Made by a program: the position numbers and the translations under genes. DNA of 64,000 nucleotides from SPCO01 sp964579825 (GTDB lineage: Bacteria > Chloroflexota > Limnocylindria > Limnocylindrales > CSP1-4). The notes beneath the pieces are model-generated. The model worked only from the letters and a program-made list of their open reading frames with translations. It was not told the origin of the DNA and searched no databases. The stretch spans positions 88,462-152,461 of the forward strand of contig CAZOHT010000002.1 in NCBI GenBank assembly GCA_964579825.1, written 5' to 3'. Shown here one piece after another: positions 24,539-33,226 of the stretch. The first letter of the stretch is position 1. Each line of letters begins with the position of its first letter.

Positions 24539-25504
24539 CTAGCCTCGTCGCCGGCGGATCTCCGCGCTGATGGCGGGCAGGATCTCGTGCAGGTCGCCGA
24601 TGATGGCGTAGTCGGCGGCGGCCATGACCGGCGCGTCGCGGTCCTTGTTGATCGCCAGGATCTGCTTGGCGCCCTTGCAGCCGGCCATGTGCTGGGTCGC
24701 CCCGCTGACGCCGGCGAGGATGTACAGCTCGGGCGCGATCTTCGTGCCGGTCTGGCCGACCTGCTCGGTGTGCGGACGCCAACCGGAGATGGTGACGGCG
24801 CGCGAACAGCCGACAGCCGCGCCGAGGAGCCCGGCCAGCTCGACGACGGGCTCGAAGCCCTGCGCCGATCCCGCCCCGCGTCCGCCGGTCACGACGACCT
24901 TGGCCTCGGCCAGGGACACGCCACTGGTGGCGGCGGGGATGCGCTCCATGACCCGGACCGCGAGGTCGGCGTCATCGATCCGTGGCGTGAACGTCTGGAC
25001 GGTGGCGGTGCCGCCCGTCCGCTCGGCGGTCAGGGCGTGCGGCGCGACGCTCAGCACGGCCCGATCGGCACGGATCGCCGCCTCCTCGAGCAGGCTGCCG
25101 CCCCAGCGCTGGCGGGTGACGATGAGCGGATCGCCCGCGGTCACGGCGATGCAGTTCGCCGCGAATGGCAGGCCGGCGCGGGCGGCCACGCGTCCCAAGA
25201 CGGTGTTGCCCGCCTCCGTGCCGGCGCCGACGATGACGGTCGCCTCGAGGCTCGCGGCAAGGTCACCGACGACCCGCGCGATCGCATCGGGCGCGAAGGC
25301 GTCGGCGGCGAGTGCCGGATGGTCGGCCACGTGGACCGCGGTCGCGCCCCACTCCCCGAGCCCGCCCGCCACGGAGGCGTCACCGACCAGGACGGCGTGG
25401 ACCGGTCCGCCACCCGCGGCCGCGTTCGCCAGGGTCAGGGCCTGGAGGGAGACGCGATCGGCGGCGCCGTCGGCCGTGGTGACGAGGACCAGCACGGTCG
25501 CCAT
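24539..25504 (-). CDS. etfA: Electron transfer flavoprotein alpha subunit
   Basis: 321 residues. The C-terminal FAD domain has SGWRPHTEQVGQTGTKIAPELYI with downstream GATQHMAG and AINKDRDAPV, the standard alpha-subunit signature. It carries electrons from the flavoprotein dehydrogenase encoded two genes upstream to the respiratory chain. ATG overlaps the etfB stop by one base. No EtfQO gene is in the window. Confidence 0.93.
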   Translation of the reverse strand: MATVLVLVTTADGAADRVSLQALTLANAAAGGGPVHAVLVGDASVAGGLGEWGATAVHVADHPALAADAFAPDAIARVVGDLAASLEATVIVGAGTEAGNTVLGRVAARAGLPFAANCIAVTAGDPLIVTRQRWGGSLLEEAAIRADRAVLSVAPHALTAERTGGTATVQTFTPRIDDADLAVRVMERIPAATSGVSLAEAKVVVTGGRGAGSAQGFEPVVELAGLLGAAVGCSRAVTISGWRPHTEQVGQTGTKIAPELYILAGVSGATQHMAGCKGAKQILAINKDRDAPVMAAADYAIIGDLHEILPAISAEIRRRRG

Positions 25505-26268
25505 CACAGCACCCCGATCCGGTCGAACAGGTCGACCGTGGCGGACGCGGCCGCAGCCCCGTCGCCGAGGATCGTGACCTCCTTGACCGCGCCCTGCGGC
25601 ACGATCAGGCGGCGCATCTCCAGCCGCTGCTCCGGCCGGACCGGCTGGGACGTCGTGACGGGCTTGCTCTTCGCCCGGATGCGGCCTGGTACCGACGGGT
25701 AGCGCGGCATGTTGAGGCCCTCCAGGACGCTCGCGACCGCCGGCAACGGGACCTCGTAGACGTCCCGTCCGCCCGGGACGACCTGCTCGCCGTGCACGAC
25801 ACCGCCGGCGACGGACAGCCCCTTCAACCCGGTCAGCACCGGACGGCCGAGGGTGGCGCCGACACGCGCCGGGACCTGGTAGCCGCCGGTATCGCCGGAC
25901 TCGTTGCCGAGCAGGATCAGGTCGAACGGCCCGCTTTCGGCCTCGTCCGCCCGGATGGCCTCCACGATGGCGGCGGCCGTGGACTCCGGATCCCACTCCT
26001 GGCCGTCCGTCACGAGGTGGATGGCGCGCGAGACGCCCATCGCCATGGCATCACGCAGTTGCTCGAGCGACTCGGTCGGCCCAAGGGTCAGGACGACCGA
26101 CTCGCCACCCTCCGCCTCGACCAGCTGGACCGCCGCCTCGACCGCGCACTCCTCGTGCGGCCCGATGGCAAAGCCCAGGTACTTGCTGTCGATGGCCCGG
26201 TCATCCTCGGTCAGGGTGATCCGACCGGCCACGGCGGGGACGCGCTTGATACCGACGAGGATCTTCAT
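25504..26268 (-). CDS. etfB: Electron transfer flavoprotein beta subunit
   Basis: 254 residues. MKILVGIKRVP start, the nucleotide-binding core VLTLGPTESLEQLRDAMAMG, LLGNESGDTGGYQVPARVG and the conserved C-terminal loop region near MPRYPSVPGRIRAKSKP. It forms the ETF dimer with the following gene. The start lies two bases after the dehydrogenase stop, indicating tight co-expression with that enzyme. Confidence 0.93.
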   Translation of the reverse strand: MKILVGIKRVPAVAGRITLTEDDRAIDSKYLGFAIGPHEECAVEAAVQLVEAEGGESVVLTLGPTESLEQLRDAMAMGVSRAIHLVTDGQEWDPESTAAAIVEAIRADEAESGPFDLILLGNESGDTGGYQVPARVGATLGRPVLTGLKGLSVAGGVVHGEQVVPGGRDVYEVPLPAVASVLEGLNMPRYPSVPGRIRAKSKPVTTSQPVRPEQRLEMRRLIVPQGAVKEVTILGDGAAAASATVDLFDRIGVL

Positions 26269-26270
26269 CG

Positions 26271-28778
26271 TCACGCCCGGATGCGCAGGTTGTCGGGGTC
26301 GAAGAGCGGCCGCGCACCGACGACCGCCACGGTCACCGGGTAGCGCTCGGCGAAGTACTCGACGAAGAGCTGGTCGTTGCCCTCCACGGCGTGCTCCGGT
26401 GGCAGGTACGCCAGCAGGACGTGCTTCCCGGTCGACGGGCTGGCCCCGGCCGAGGTCGCGTACGACCGGCGACCCTTGGCGTCGACGATCGTCGAACCGT
26501 CCTCGAGGACGATCGGCTGACGACCGAGCATGTAGCGCTTCTCCCCGCTCGACGACGTGTGATCGTCCACGACGAGCGTGCAGAGCGTCGCGACCGGGGC
26601 CGCGGCCAGCTGGCGAAGGACGGCGTCCTTGCCGACGAAGTCCTGGGCCTTGATCTTCGGGGGTGCCATGTCGGCCTCGACGACATCGTAGTCGGCGTCC
26701 AGTTCGGCGCCGTAGGCTCGATAGCCCTTCTCGATCCGGCCGGTCGTGCCGTAGACCCCCATGCCGCAGGCCGTCAGGCCGTGCGCCTGGCCGGCCTCCC
26801 ACAGGACCTCCCACAGGCGGCGGCCCTGCTCCATGGGCACGTACAGCTCCCAGCCCAGGTCACCGACATACGAGATCCGCGACGCCAGGACGAGCTGGGA
26901 GCCGATCTCGATCGTCCGGCACGTCCCGAACTTGAACGCCTCGTTGGAGACGTCCGCGCGGGTGACCGACGCGAGGATGTCGCGCGCGCGCGGTCCCCAG
27001 ATGCCGATCGTCGTGTAGGCCGTCGTGAGATCGACCACGGCGGCATCCGCCGGAAGGTGGTCCTTGAACCACTTGAGATCGCTCATGCCGTGGGCGCCAC
27101 CGGTGACGACCCGGAAGACGCTGTCCTCCAGCCGCATGATCGTGAGGTCGCTCTTGAACCCGCCCGTGTCGGACAGGACCGGCGTATAGACGACTCGACC
27201 GACCGGCACGTCCATCTGGCGCATCGCGACGGACTGGACCGCGGCCAGCGCGCCCGGCCCGACGATGTCGAAGATGGCGAACGCGGAGAGGTCGAAGATG
27301 CCGGCCGATTCCCGCATGGCCAGGTGCTCGGCGTTGATGATCGGCGACCACCAGCGGGCGTCCCACTCGTTCGGGCGGGTCTGGACGCCGTAGCGCTCGA
27401 CGAGCCCGGCGTTCGAGCGGAACCATTGCGGGCGCTCCCAGCCGGCGACCTCGAAGAACTCGCCCTCGTGGGCTTCGTGCCACTCGTGCATCGGGGACCT
27501 GCGCAGCGGGCGGTCGGACAGGTACTGCTCGGCCGGATGGACGATGCCGTACGTCTTGGGGAACGCCTCGAAGGCGCGCGCCTTCGTGTGCGCGCGCGTC
27601 TTCTGGTGGCTGTGGAAGCGGCTGATGTCGGACTGGTTGCAGTCGATCTCGGGCTCGCCGTGGACCATCCACTCGGCGATGGACTTGCCGACCGCCGGAC
27701 CCTCCTTGACCCACACGGCGGCGGCGGACCACAGGCCCTTGACCTCGGGCGTCTCGCCGAGGAGCGGCATGCCGTCCGGGGTCAGCGCGATGAGGCCGTT
27801 GATCGCGTACTTCACCCCGACCGATTCGTCGCCGACGATCTCGGGCATGAGCGTGAGCGCGTCCTCCATCTGGGGATCGAAGTCCTCCTGGGTGAAGGGG
27901 AACTCGGTCGGCGACAGGGCGGCATCCTCGAGCGACGGGATCTCCTCGGGGTCGTGCAGGATCGAGCGGTGGGCGTACGACCCGATCTCGAGGCCGATGC
28001 CGTCCTGGCGCTCGTACATGAGGACGTCCATGTCACGGACGATCGGGAATTCGATCGCGCGCGAGGTGGTCTCGAAGCGCGGGACCGGCCCGACATCGAT
28101 CATCTGGTGGACGGCCGGTGTCAGCGGGATGCGGGCGCCGGCCATCTCGGCGATGAGCGGCGACCAGACGCCACAGGCGATGACGACGTATTCCGCCTCG
28201 ATGGTGCCCTTGCTCGTTTCGACGGTCCGGATCCGACCGCCTTCCACGCCGAGCGCCGTGACCTCGGTGCTCGGGAAGGACGTCAGCGCGCCCATCGCCT
28301 GGGCCTTCTCGCGGCACAGCGTCCCGAACTGGAGGGAGTCGCACACGCCGACGCCCGGTGTGTAGAAGCCACCGACGAGGATCGACTCATCGATGAACGG
28401 GACGAGCGCCTTGATCTCGGCCGGCGTGATGAGGCTGGACTCGATCCCCCAGTTCTTGGACGAGTCCAACCGGCGACGGAGCTCGTTCATGCGCTCCTCG
28501 GACCGGGCCACCTCGATGCCGCCGCACTCCGTGTAGACGCCCCATTCCCGGTACTGGCGGGCGCTCTCCAGGGTCAGCTCCGCCATCTCCTTGTTGTGAT
28601 CCACCAGGAACAGGAAGTTGGAGGCGTGCCCGGTCGAGCCGCCGGTATTCGGGAACGGGCCCTTGTCGACCTGGACGATGTCCGTCCAGCCCAGGTTCGC
28701 GAGGTGGTAGGCGACGCTGTTGCCGACGATGCCACCGCCGATGATCACGACCTTCGCGTGCGTCGGGAATGCGCCCAT
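26271..28778 (-). CDS. Dimethylglycine/sarcosine dehydrogenase-like flavoprotein with GcvT domain
   Basis: 835 residues. The N-terminal FAD-binding DAO domain has IIGGGIVGNS near residue 12 and a His in GSTGHASNF at the position where this family often attaches FAD covalently. An FAO-type linker follows, then a C-terminal GcvT-like folate domain from about residue 440 (STAFSIFD-type region and LSDTGGFKSDLT). Such enzymes oxidatively remove an N-methyl group from dimethylglycine or sarcosine and hand the carbon to H4folate. EtfBA follow at once, giving the electron path. ATG 28778 has GAGGAGAGG upstream. Confidence 0.9.
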   Translation of the reverse strand: MGAFPTHAKVVIIGGGIVGNSVAYHLANLGWTDIVQVDKGPFPNTGGSTGHASNFLFLVDHNKEMAELTLESARQYREWGVYTECGGIEVARSEERMNELRRRLDSSKNWGIESSLITPAEIKALVPFIDESILVGGFYTPGVGVCDSLQFGTLCREKAQAMGALTSFPSTEVTALGVEGGRIRTVETSKGTIEAEYVVIACGVWSPLIAEMAGARIPLTPAVHQMIDVGPVPRFETTSRAIEFPIVRDMDVLMYERQDGIGLEIGSYAHRSILHDPEEIPSLEDAALSPTEFPFTQEDFDPQMEDALTLMPEIVGDESVGVKYAINGLIALTPDGMPLLGETPEVKGLWSAAAVWVKEGPAVGKSIAEWMVHGEPEIDCNQSDISRFHSHQKTRAHTKARAFEAFPKTYGIVHPAEQYLSDRPLRRSPMHEWHEAHEGEFFEVAGWERPQWFRSNAGLVERYGVQTRPNEWDARWWSPIINAEHLAMRESAGIFDLSAFAIFDIVGPGALAAVQSVAMRQMDVPVGRVVYTPVLSDTGGFKSDLTIMRLEDSVFRVVTGGAHGMSDLKWFKDHLPADAAVVDLTTAYTTIGIWGPRARDILASVTRADVSNEAFKFGTCRTIEIGSQLVLASRISYVGDLGWELYVPMEQGRRLWEVLWEAGQAHGLTACGMGVYGTTGRIEKGYRAYGAELDADYDVVEADMAPPKIKAQDFVGKDAVLRQLAAAPVATLCTLVVDDHTSSSGEKRYMLGRQPIVLEDGSTIVDAKGRRSYATSAGASPSTGKHVLLAYLPPEHAVEGNDQLFVEYFAERYPVTVAVVGARPLFDPDNLRIRA

Positions 28779-28841
28779 GACTCGACCCTCTCCTCGATCC
28801 GGCTGGCACCCCGGTCGTCGCCGCGGGTGCCGGGCCGTCTG

Positions 28842-28856
28842 TTGCACGTATTGCAA
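28842..28856. promoter_or_regulatory. Inverted repeat between divergent dehydrogenase and IclR genes
   Basis: Perfect arms TTGCA and TGCAA separated by 5 bases, AT-rich against the background, 64 bases before the dehydrogenase start and 32 before the IclR start. Probable operator of the adjacent IclR regulator. Confidence 0.5.
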
Positions 28857-28887
28857 TCGTGTTGCCGCATCTGCGACACTGGCGGCG

Positions 28888-29727
28888 ATGGTACACCAAC
28901 CGCGCCAGTCGTCGACACCCGGATCGGCCCAGGATCGAGCCGCCCGACCAGGCGTCGAACGCATCGCCGCCGCGCTCGACATCGTGGCACAGCGCGGGTG
29001 GGTCAGCGCGTCCGAACTGGCAGCCGCGATGGGCGTCGATCGGAGCACCGGCTGGCGGCTGGCTCGCTCGCTGGAAGGCGTCGGCTGGTTGCACCAGGAT
29101 GCGGCGACCGGGCGCTATCGACTCGGGCTGTCGCTGTTCGAGCTGGGGACCCGTGCGCTGGACACCGTCGACGTCCGCGACGAGGCGCGCCGGGTCATGG
29201 CCGAGTTGGTCGGGTCGACCGGCGAGAGCGTCGACCTCGCGATCCGCGACGGCGACAGCGTCGTGTTCATCGACAAGATCGACGGGACCGGCGAGGTCCG
29301 GGCGTTCACGCGGACCGGCCAACGGGCCGCGCTGCACGCGACGGCCGCAGGCAAGGTCTTCCTGGCGGCGCTGCCGGCCGAGGAGCTTGCGCGGTATCTC
29401 GCCCGGCCGCTGTCGGCCTCGACGCCGGCCACGATCACATCGCCGGACGTCCTGGCCGACGTCGTCGACGAGACCCGGCGACGAGGCTGGGCGGTCAATC
29501 GGGGCGAGTTGTTCCCCGAGGCCGGGGCGCTGGCCGTTCCGGTGCTCGACGCGACGGGGGCCTGCGTCGCCGCCCTCGGGCTGAACATCCCGCTGTCCCG
29601 ACTGACCGACGACCGGATCCGAGTCCTCGTCGACGATCTACAGGCCGCAACGCGCCGCCTGACGCCGGCGTTCGGGTTCGGCCTTGCGGGTGCCTCGGTC
29701 GCCTCGACGGGAGCCGGGCTCCCATGA
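28888..29727 (+). CDS. IclR-family transcriptional regulator (dehydrogenase operon)
   Basis: 279 residues. After about 25 variable residues the helix-turn-helix (SASELAAAMGVDRSTGWRLARSL) is followed by a full effector domain with HATAAGKVFLAALP and EAGALAVPVLD. It diverges from the dimethylglycine dehydrogenase-Etf operon and shares an inverted repeat with it. It is clearly distinct from the IclR gene at 22203, so the two halves of the pathway may respond to different ligands. ATG 28888 is taken; upstream frame covers the operator. Confidence 0.91.
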   Translation: MVHQPRQSSTPGSAQDRAARPGVERIAAALDIVAQRGWVSASELAAAMGVDRSTGWRLARSLEGVGWLHQDAATGRYRLGLSLFELGTRALDTVDVRDEARRVMAELVGSTGESVDLAIRDGDSVVFIDKIDGTGEVRAFTRTGQRAALHATAAGKVFLAALPAEELARYLARPLSASTPATITSPDVLADVVDETRRRGWAVNRGELFPEAGALAVPVLDATGACVAALGLNIPLSRLTDDRIRVLVDDLQAATRRLTPAFGFGLAGASVASTGAGLP

Positions 29728-29762
29728 GCGCCGATGGTCCGCGCTCCTTGGACGCGAGCCGC

Positions 29763-29768
29763 TAGAGT
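29763..29768 (+). promoter_or_regulatory. -10 box TAGAGT, probable leaderless start
   Basis: TAGAGT ends six bases before ATG 29775, with no Shine-Dalgarno between. Same geometry as at 12644 and 55775. Confidence 0.5.
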
Positions 29769-29774
29769 CATCGC

Positions 29775-30824
29775 ATGGCCTCCATCGAACCTGTTCGCGT
29801 CGGCGTCGTCGGCGTCGGCCTCATGGCGCGGTACCACCTGGCGAACATGCTGCCGCGCGACGACACGCACGTCGTGGCGGTGTGCGAGCCGTCCGCAGTC
29901 GCGTTCGAGGCGGCCTCGGAAGAGTTCACGTCGCGTGATCTGCCCGTCCCGCCGAACGAGCCGGACTGGCAGCGCTTCATCGAGCGATTCGCGACCGAAC
30001 TGGATGCCGTCGTCATCATCACGCCCCACGTGCTCCATCTCGCCCAGGCCACGGCCGCCCTCGACGCCGGGCTCGACGTCCTGCTCGAGAAGCCGATGGT
30101 GATGACCGCCGCCGAGGCCGAGACGCTCATTTCGACACGCGACCGGACCGGTCGGTTGCTGGTGGTCGCGTTCCCCGGCAGCCTGTCGCCGCAGATCCGG
30201 ACCGCCGCCCGGATGATCGCGGACGGCGAGGTCGGACGGATCCTGAACATCGCCGCGGTCGTCTGGCAGGACTGGCGAACGCACTCGACCGGGACCTGGC
30301 GGCAGGTCCCGGAGCTCTCAGGTGGCGGGTTCCTGTTCGACACCGGGGCCCACATGCTCAACACGGTCGCCGATCTCGCCGGCGAGGACCTGACGCAGGT
30401 CGCGGCATGGCTGGAGGACGACGGCAGCCCCGTGGACATCCGGGCCGTGGTCATGGCCAGGCTGGCGTCCGGGGCGCTCGTGACGATGAACGCGTGCGGT
30501 CGGTCGATCCCATCGATCGGGTCGGACATCCGGGTGTTCTGCGAGGGCGCCACCCTTCGGACCGGGATCTGGGGCGAACACCTCGAGCTGCAACGGGCGG
30601 GCGAGGACCAGCTGCGGCCCGTCGAGTCGGTCGCGTCCCGGACGGTCTGGGAGCAGTTCCTGGCGGTGCGGCTCGGGCACGATGTCAACCCCAGCCCACC
30701 CGAGGTCGGCCTCCGGATGGCTCGCCTCTGGGACGCGATCCGGATGTCCTCCGAAGCGGGCGGCGCGGTCGTCAGTCCGGTCGGCGCAGGCCCGGCCACA
30801 CAGGCAAGGGAGCTGGCGTCGTGA
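29775..30824 (+). CDS. Gfo/Idh/MocA-family oxidoreductase
   Basis: 349 residues. N-terminal Rossmann loop GVVGVGLMARYH, then EKPM (LLEKPMVM) with the catalytic-region Lys, and GGGFLFDTGAHMLNTV with the expected Asp and His. Members oxidise or reduce sugars and inositols with NAD(P). It is translationally coupled to a ThuA-like gene (GTGA), a frequent pairing in sugar and polyol catabolism, here placed ahead of betaine aldehyde dehydrogenase. Substrate unknown. Confidence 0.87.
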   Translation: MASIEPVRVGVVGVGLMARYHLANMLPRDDTHVVAVCEPSAVAFEAASEEFTSRDLPVPPNEPDWQRFIERFATELDAVVIITPHVLHLAQATAALDAGLDVLLEKPMVMTAAEAETLISTRDRTGRLLVVAFPGSLSPQIRTAARMIADGEVGRILNIAAVVWQDWRTHSTGTWRQVPELSGGGFLFDTGAHMLNTVADLAGEDLTQVAAWLEDDGSPVDIRAVVMARLASGALVTMNACGRSIPSIGSDIRVFCEGATLRTGIWGEHLELQRAGEDQLRPVESVASRTVWEQFLAVRLGHDVNPSPPEVGLRMARLWDAIRMSSEAGGAVVSPVGAGPATQARELAS

Positions 30825-31555
30825 CCGTCCGGGTGACCGTTTGGAACGAGTTCCGCCAGGAACGACATGACCCACCGGTGACCGCTGTCTATCCCGACGG
30901 CATCCACGCGGCCATCGCCGCCGGACTGCGCGACGCCGGCGGCTTCGAGGTCCGGACGGCGACGCTCGACGAACCCGAGCACGGGCTGACCGACGCGGTC
31001 CTGAGGAGCACCGACGTCCTGACCTGGTGGGGCCACGTCGCCCACGACGAGGTCAGTGATGCCGTCGTCGAGCGGGTCCAGGCGCGGGTCCTCGACGGGA
31101 TGGGCCTCGTCGTCCTGCATTCGGGCCACTTCTCGCGCATCTTCAAGCGGCTCATGGGCACCACGTGCGACCTCAAGTGGCGTGAGGACGGTCGGCCCGA
31201 ACGGCTGTGGGTCGTGGACCCTTCGCATCCCCTGGCCGAAGGTCTGGGCGAGTCGTTCGAGCTGCCCGAGGAAGAGATGTACGGCGAGCACTTCGACATC
31301 CCGGCACCGGACGAGCTCGTCTTCGTCAGCTGGTTCGAAGGTGGCGAAGTGTTCCGCAGCGGCTGCACGTTCCGTCGCGGCCGAGGTCGGATCGTCTACT
31401 TCCGCCCAGGCCATGAGACCCACCCGACCTACTTCGATGTCAACGTGCGCCGGGTCATCGCCAATGCGGCCCGCTGGACGGCCCAGCCCGGCGGCGCTCG
31501 CCCGACGTATGGCCATCGGCCGCTCGTTGACCCGCCGGGCGGACCGCCGGCTTGA
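30821..31555 (+). CDS. ThuA-like protein (trehalose-utilisation family)
   Basis: 244 residues, class I glutamine amidotransferase-like fold: VTVWNEFRQE start, DVLTWWGHVAHDEV, GLVVLHSGHFSRIFKRLMGT and a late FRPGHETHP. ThuA proteins accompany Gfo/Idh/MocA enzymes and act on disaccharides or keto-sugars, but biochemistry is thin. GTG 30821 overlaps the preceding stop. The C-terminal 25 residues are Pro/Gly-rich and disordered-looking. Confidence 0.85.
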   Translation: MTVRVTVWNEFRQERHDPPVTAVYPDGIHAAIAAGLRDAGGFEVRTATLDEPEHGLTDAVLRSTDVLTWWGHVAHDEVSDAVVERVQARVLDGMGLVVLHSGHFSRIFKRLMGTTCDLKWREDGRPERLWVVDPSHPLAEGLGESFELPEEEMYGEHFDIPAPDELVFVSWFEGGEVFRSGCTFRRGRGRIVYFRPGHETHPTYFDVNVRRVIANAARWTAQPGGARPTYGHRPLVDPPGGPPA

Positions 31556-31608
31556 CGCCATCCGGGCGCGCGTCAAAGCTGGCGACCCAGCCAACGACCG
31601 AGGACACC

Positions 31609-33078
31609 GTGCCAAGCCTGTACATCGACGGCCAGTGGGTCGCCTCCGCCGACGGAACGACCAGCCGCGTGATCTACCCGTCCGACGGCTCGGTCGTGAC
31701 CGAGGTGGATGTCGCGACCGACGCCCAGGTCCAGGCCGCGATCGCGGCAGCCCGCAAGGCCTTCGACACGACCGACTGGCCGCGCACCCCCACCGGCGAC
31801 CGCTCCGCCCTGCTCGACCGCGTCGCCACGCTGATCGACCGCGACCTCGAGGAGATGGCCCGGCTCGAGACGATGAGCACCGGCAAGGCCATGCGCGAGA
31901 GCCGCTGGGACATCGTCGATGTCGCGCGGGTCTTCCGCTACTACGCCCAGCTCGCCGACAAGGACCTGGGCCGCCTGGTGGATGCCAGCACGCCGACCGC
32001 CCTGTCCCGGGTCGTGCACGAGCCGATCGGCGTGTGCGGCCTGATCGCCCCCTGGAACTACCCCCTCCTCCAGCTGAGTTGGAAGGTCGCCCCCGCGCTC
32101 GCCGCCGGCAACACCGTCGTCATGAAGCCGGCCCAGGTGACACCGCTGACGGCGATCCACCTGACCAAGCTGCTCGAGGAGGCCGGGACGCCGCCGGGCG
32201 TCGTGAACCTGGTCCTCGGGCCCGGCGAACGCGTCGGCCAGGCGCTCGGCGACAGCCCGGACGTGGACATGGTCTCACTGACCGGCGGCCTGACCGCGGG
32301 TCGTTCGCTGATGCGCGGCGCGGCGGTCAATGTCAAGCGAGTCGCCCTCGAACTCGGCGGCAAGAGCCCCAATATCGTCTTCGCCGACAGCGACTTCGAG
32401 ACGGCCGTGGACAACGCCCTGACGGCGGCATTCACCCACTCGGGCCAGGTGTGCTCGGCGGGATGCCGGGCGATCGTCCAGGACGAGATCTACGACCGGT
32501 TCGTCGACGAGATCGCCCGCCGTGCGGACCGGATCAAGCTGGGCGCCGGCCTTGACGACACCACGGAGACCGGCGCCCTCATCAGTGCCGACCACCGCGC
32601 CAAGGTGGAGGCCCACGTCGCGAGCGCCATCGCGGAGGGGGCGCGGCTGGTCGCCGGTGGCCATCGCCCCACCGAACCCGAGCTCCAGGACGGCTTCTAC
32701 TACCGCCCGACCGTCTTCGCCGACTGCACGACGACGATGAAGATCGTCCAACAGGAAGTCTTCGGGCCGGTGCTCACGATCGAGCGGTTCAGGACCGAAG
32801 AGGAGGCGATCGCCCTTGGCAACGACACGACCTATGGTCTGGCCGGAGCCGTCTGGACCGCCGATGCCGGTCGCGCCCAGCGGGTCGCCAGCCGGCTGCG
32901 TCACGGCACGGTCTGGATCAACGACTACAACACGTATCTGCCCCAGGCCGAGTGGGGCGGGTTCAAGCAGTCCGGCATCGGGCGCGAGCTCGGCGTGACC
33001 GGGCTCGACGAGTACCGCGAGGCCAAGCACATCTGGCAGAACACCTCGCCCGGCCCGAGCGGCTGGTTCGAGGGCTAG
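31609..33078 (+). CDS. betB: Aldehyde dehydrogenase, betaine-aldehyde type
   Basis: 489 residues from GTG 31609, which has GAGGA just upstream. A TTG at 31552 overlapping the ThuA stop would add 19 residues. The catalytic Glu is in ELGGKS and the Cys in GQVCSAG; PWNYPLLQ and the NAD-binding region are intact. BetB-type enzymes oxidise betaine aldehyde to glycine betaine with NAD. No choline dehydrogenase is in the window. Other amino- or sugar aldehydes remain possible substrates. The ProVWX importer follows after 148 bases. Confidence 0.85.
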   Translation: MPSLYIDGQWVASADGTTSRVIYPSDGSVVTEVDVATDAQVQAAIAAARKAFDTTDWPRTPTGDRSALLDRVATLIDRDLEEMARLETMSTGKAMRESRWDIVDVARVFRYYAQLADKDLGRLVDASTPTALSRVVHEPIGVCGLIAPWNYPLLQLSWKVAPALAAGNTVVMKPAQVTPLTAIHLTKLLEEAGTPPGVVNLVLGPGERVGQALGDSPDVDMVSLTGGLTAGRSLMRGAAVNVKRVALELGGKSPNIVFADSDFETAVDNALTAAFTHSGQVCSAGCRAIVQDEIYDRFVDEIARRADRIKLGAGLDDTTETGALISADHRAKVEAHVASAIAEGARLVAGGHRPTEPELQDGFYYRPTVFADCTTTMKIVQQEVFGPVLTIERFRTEEEAIALGNDTTYGLAGAVWTADAGRAQRVASRLRHGTVWINDYNTYLPQAEWGGFKQSGIGRELGVTGLDEYREAKHIWQNTSPGPSGWFEG

Positions 33079-33157
33079 GCTCGGCAGGACCCCACACCCG
33101 CCGGCCCGCCAGCCCGCGACCGGTCTTGCCCTGTTCCCCCCGCGGTCGCTCGCGTCG

Positions 33158-33163
33158 TACGAT
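33158..33163 (+). promoter_or_regulatory. Possible -10 box before proV
   Basis: TACGAT about 60 bases before the proV ATG, with AGGAAGG near 33212 as Shine-Dalgarno. No convincing -35. It would separate the importer from the upstream dehydrogenase transcript. Confidence 0.3.
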
Positions 33164-33226
33164 GCGCGGACCGTCGGGGACGGGATCGATCCGGGGACCA
33201 CATCGCTGCTCAGGAAGGATGGCGGC

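Noticed and set aside
26391..29765. 1124-codon plus-strand frame
   Set aside because: Antisense to the dimethylglycine dehydrogenase gene, no domain features, low-complexity Arg/Asp/Val composition.
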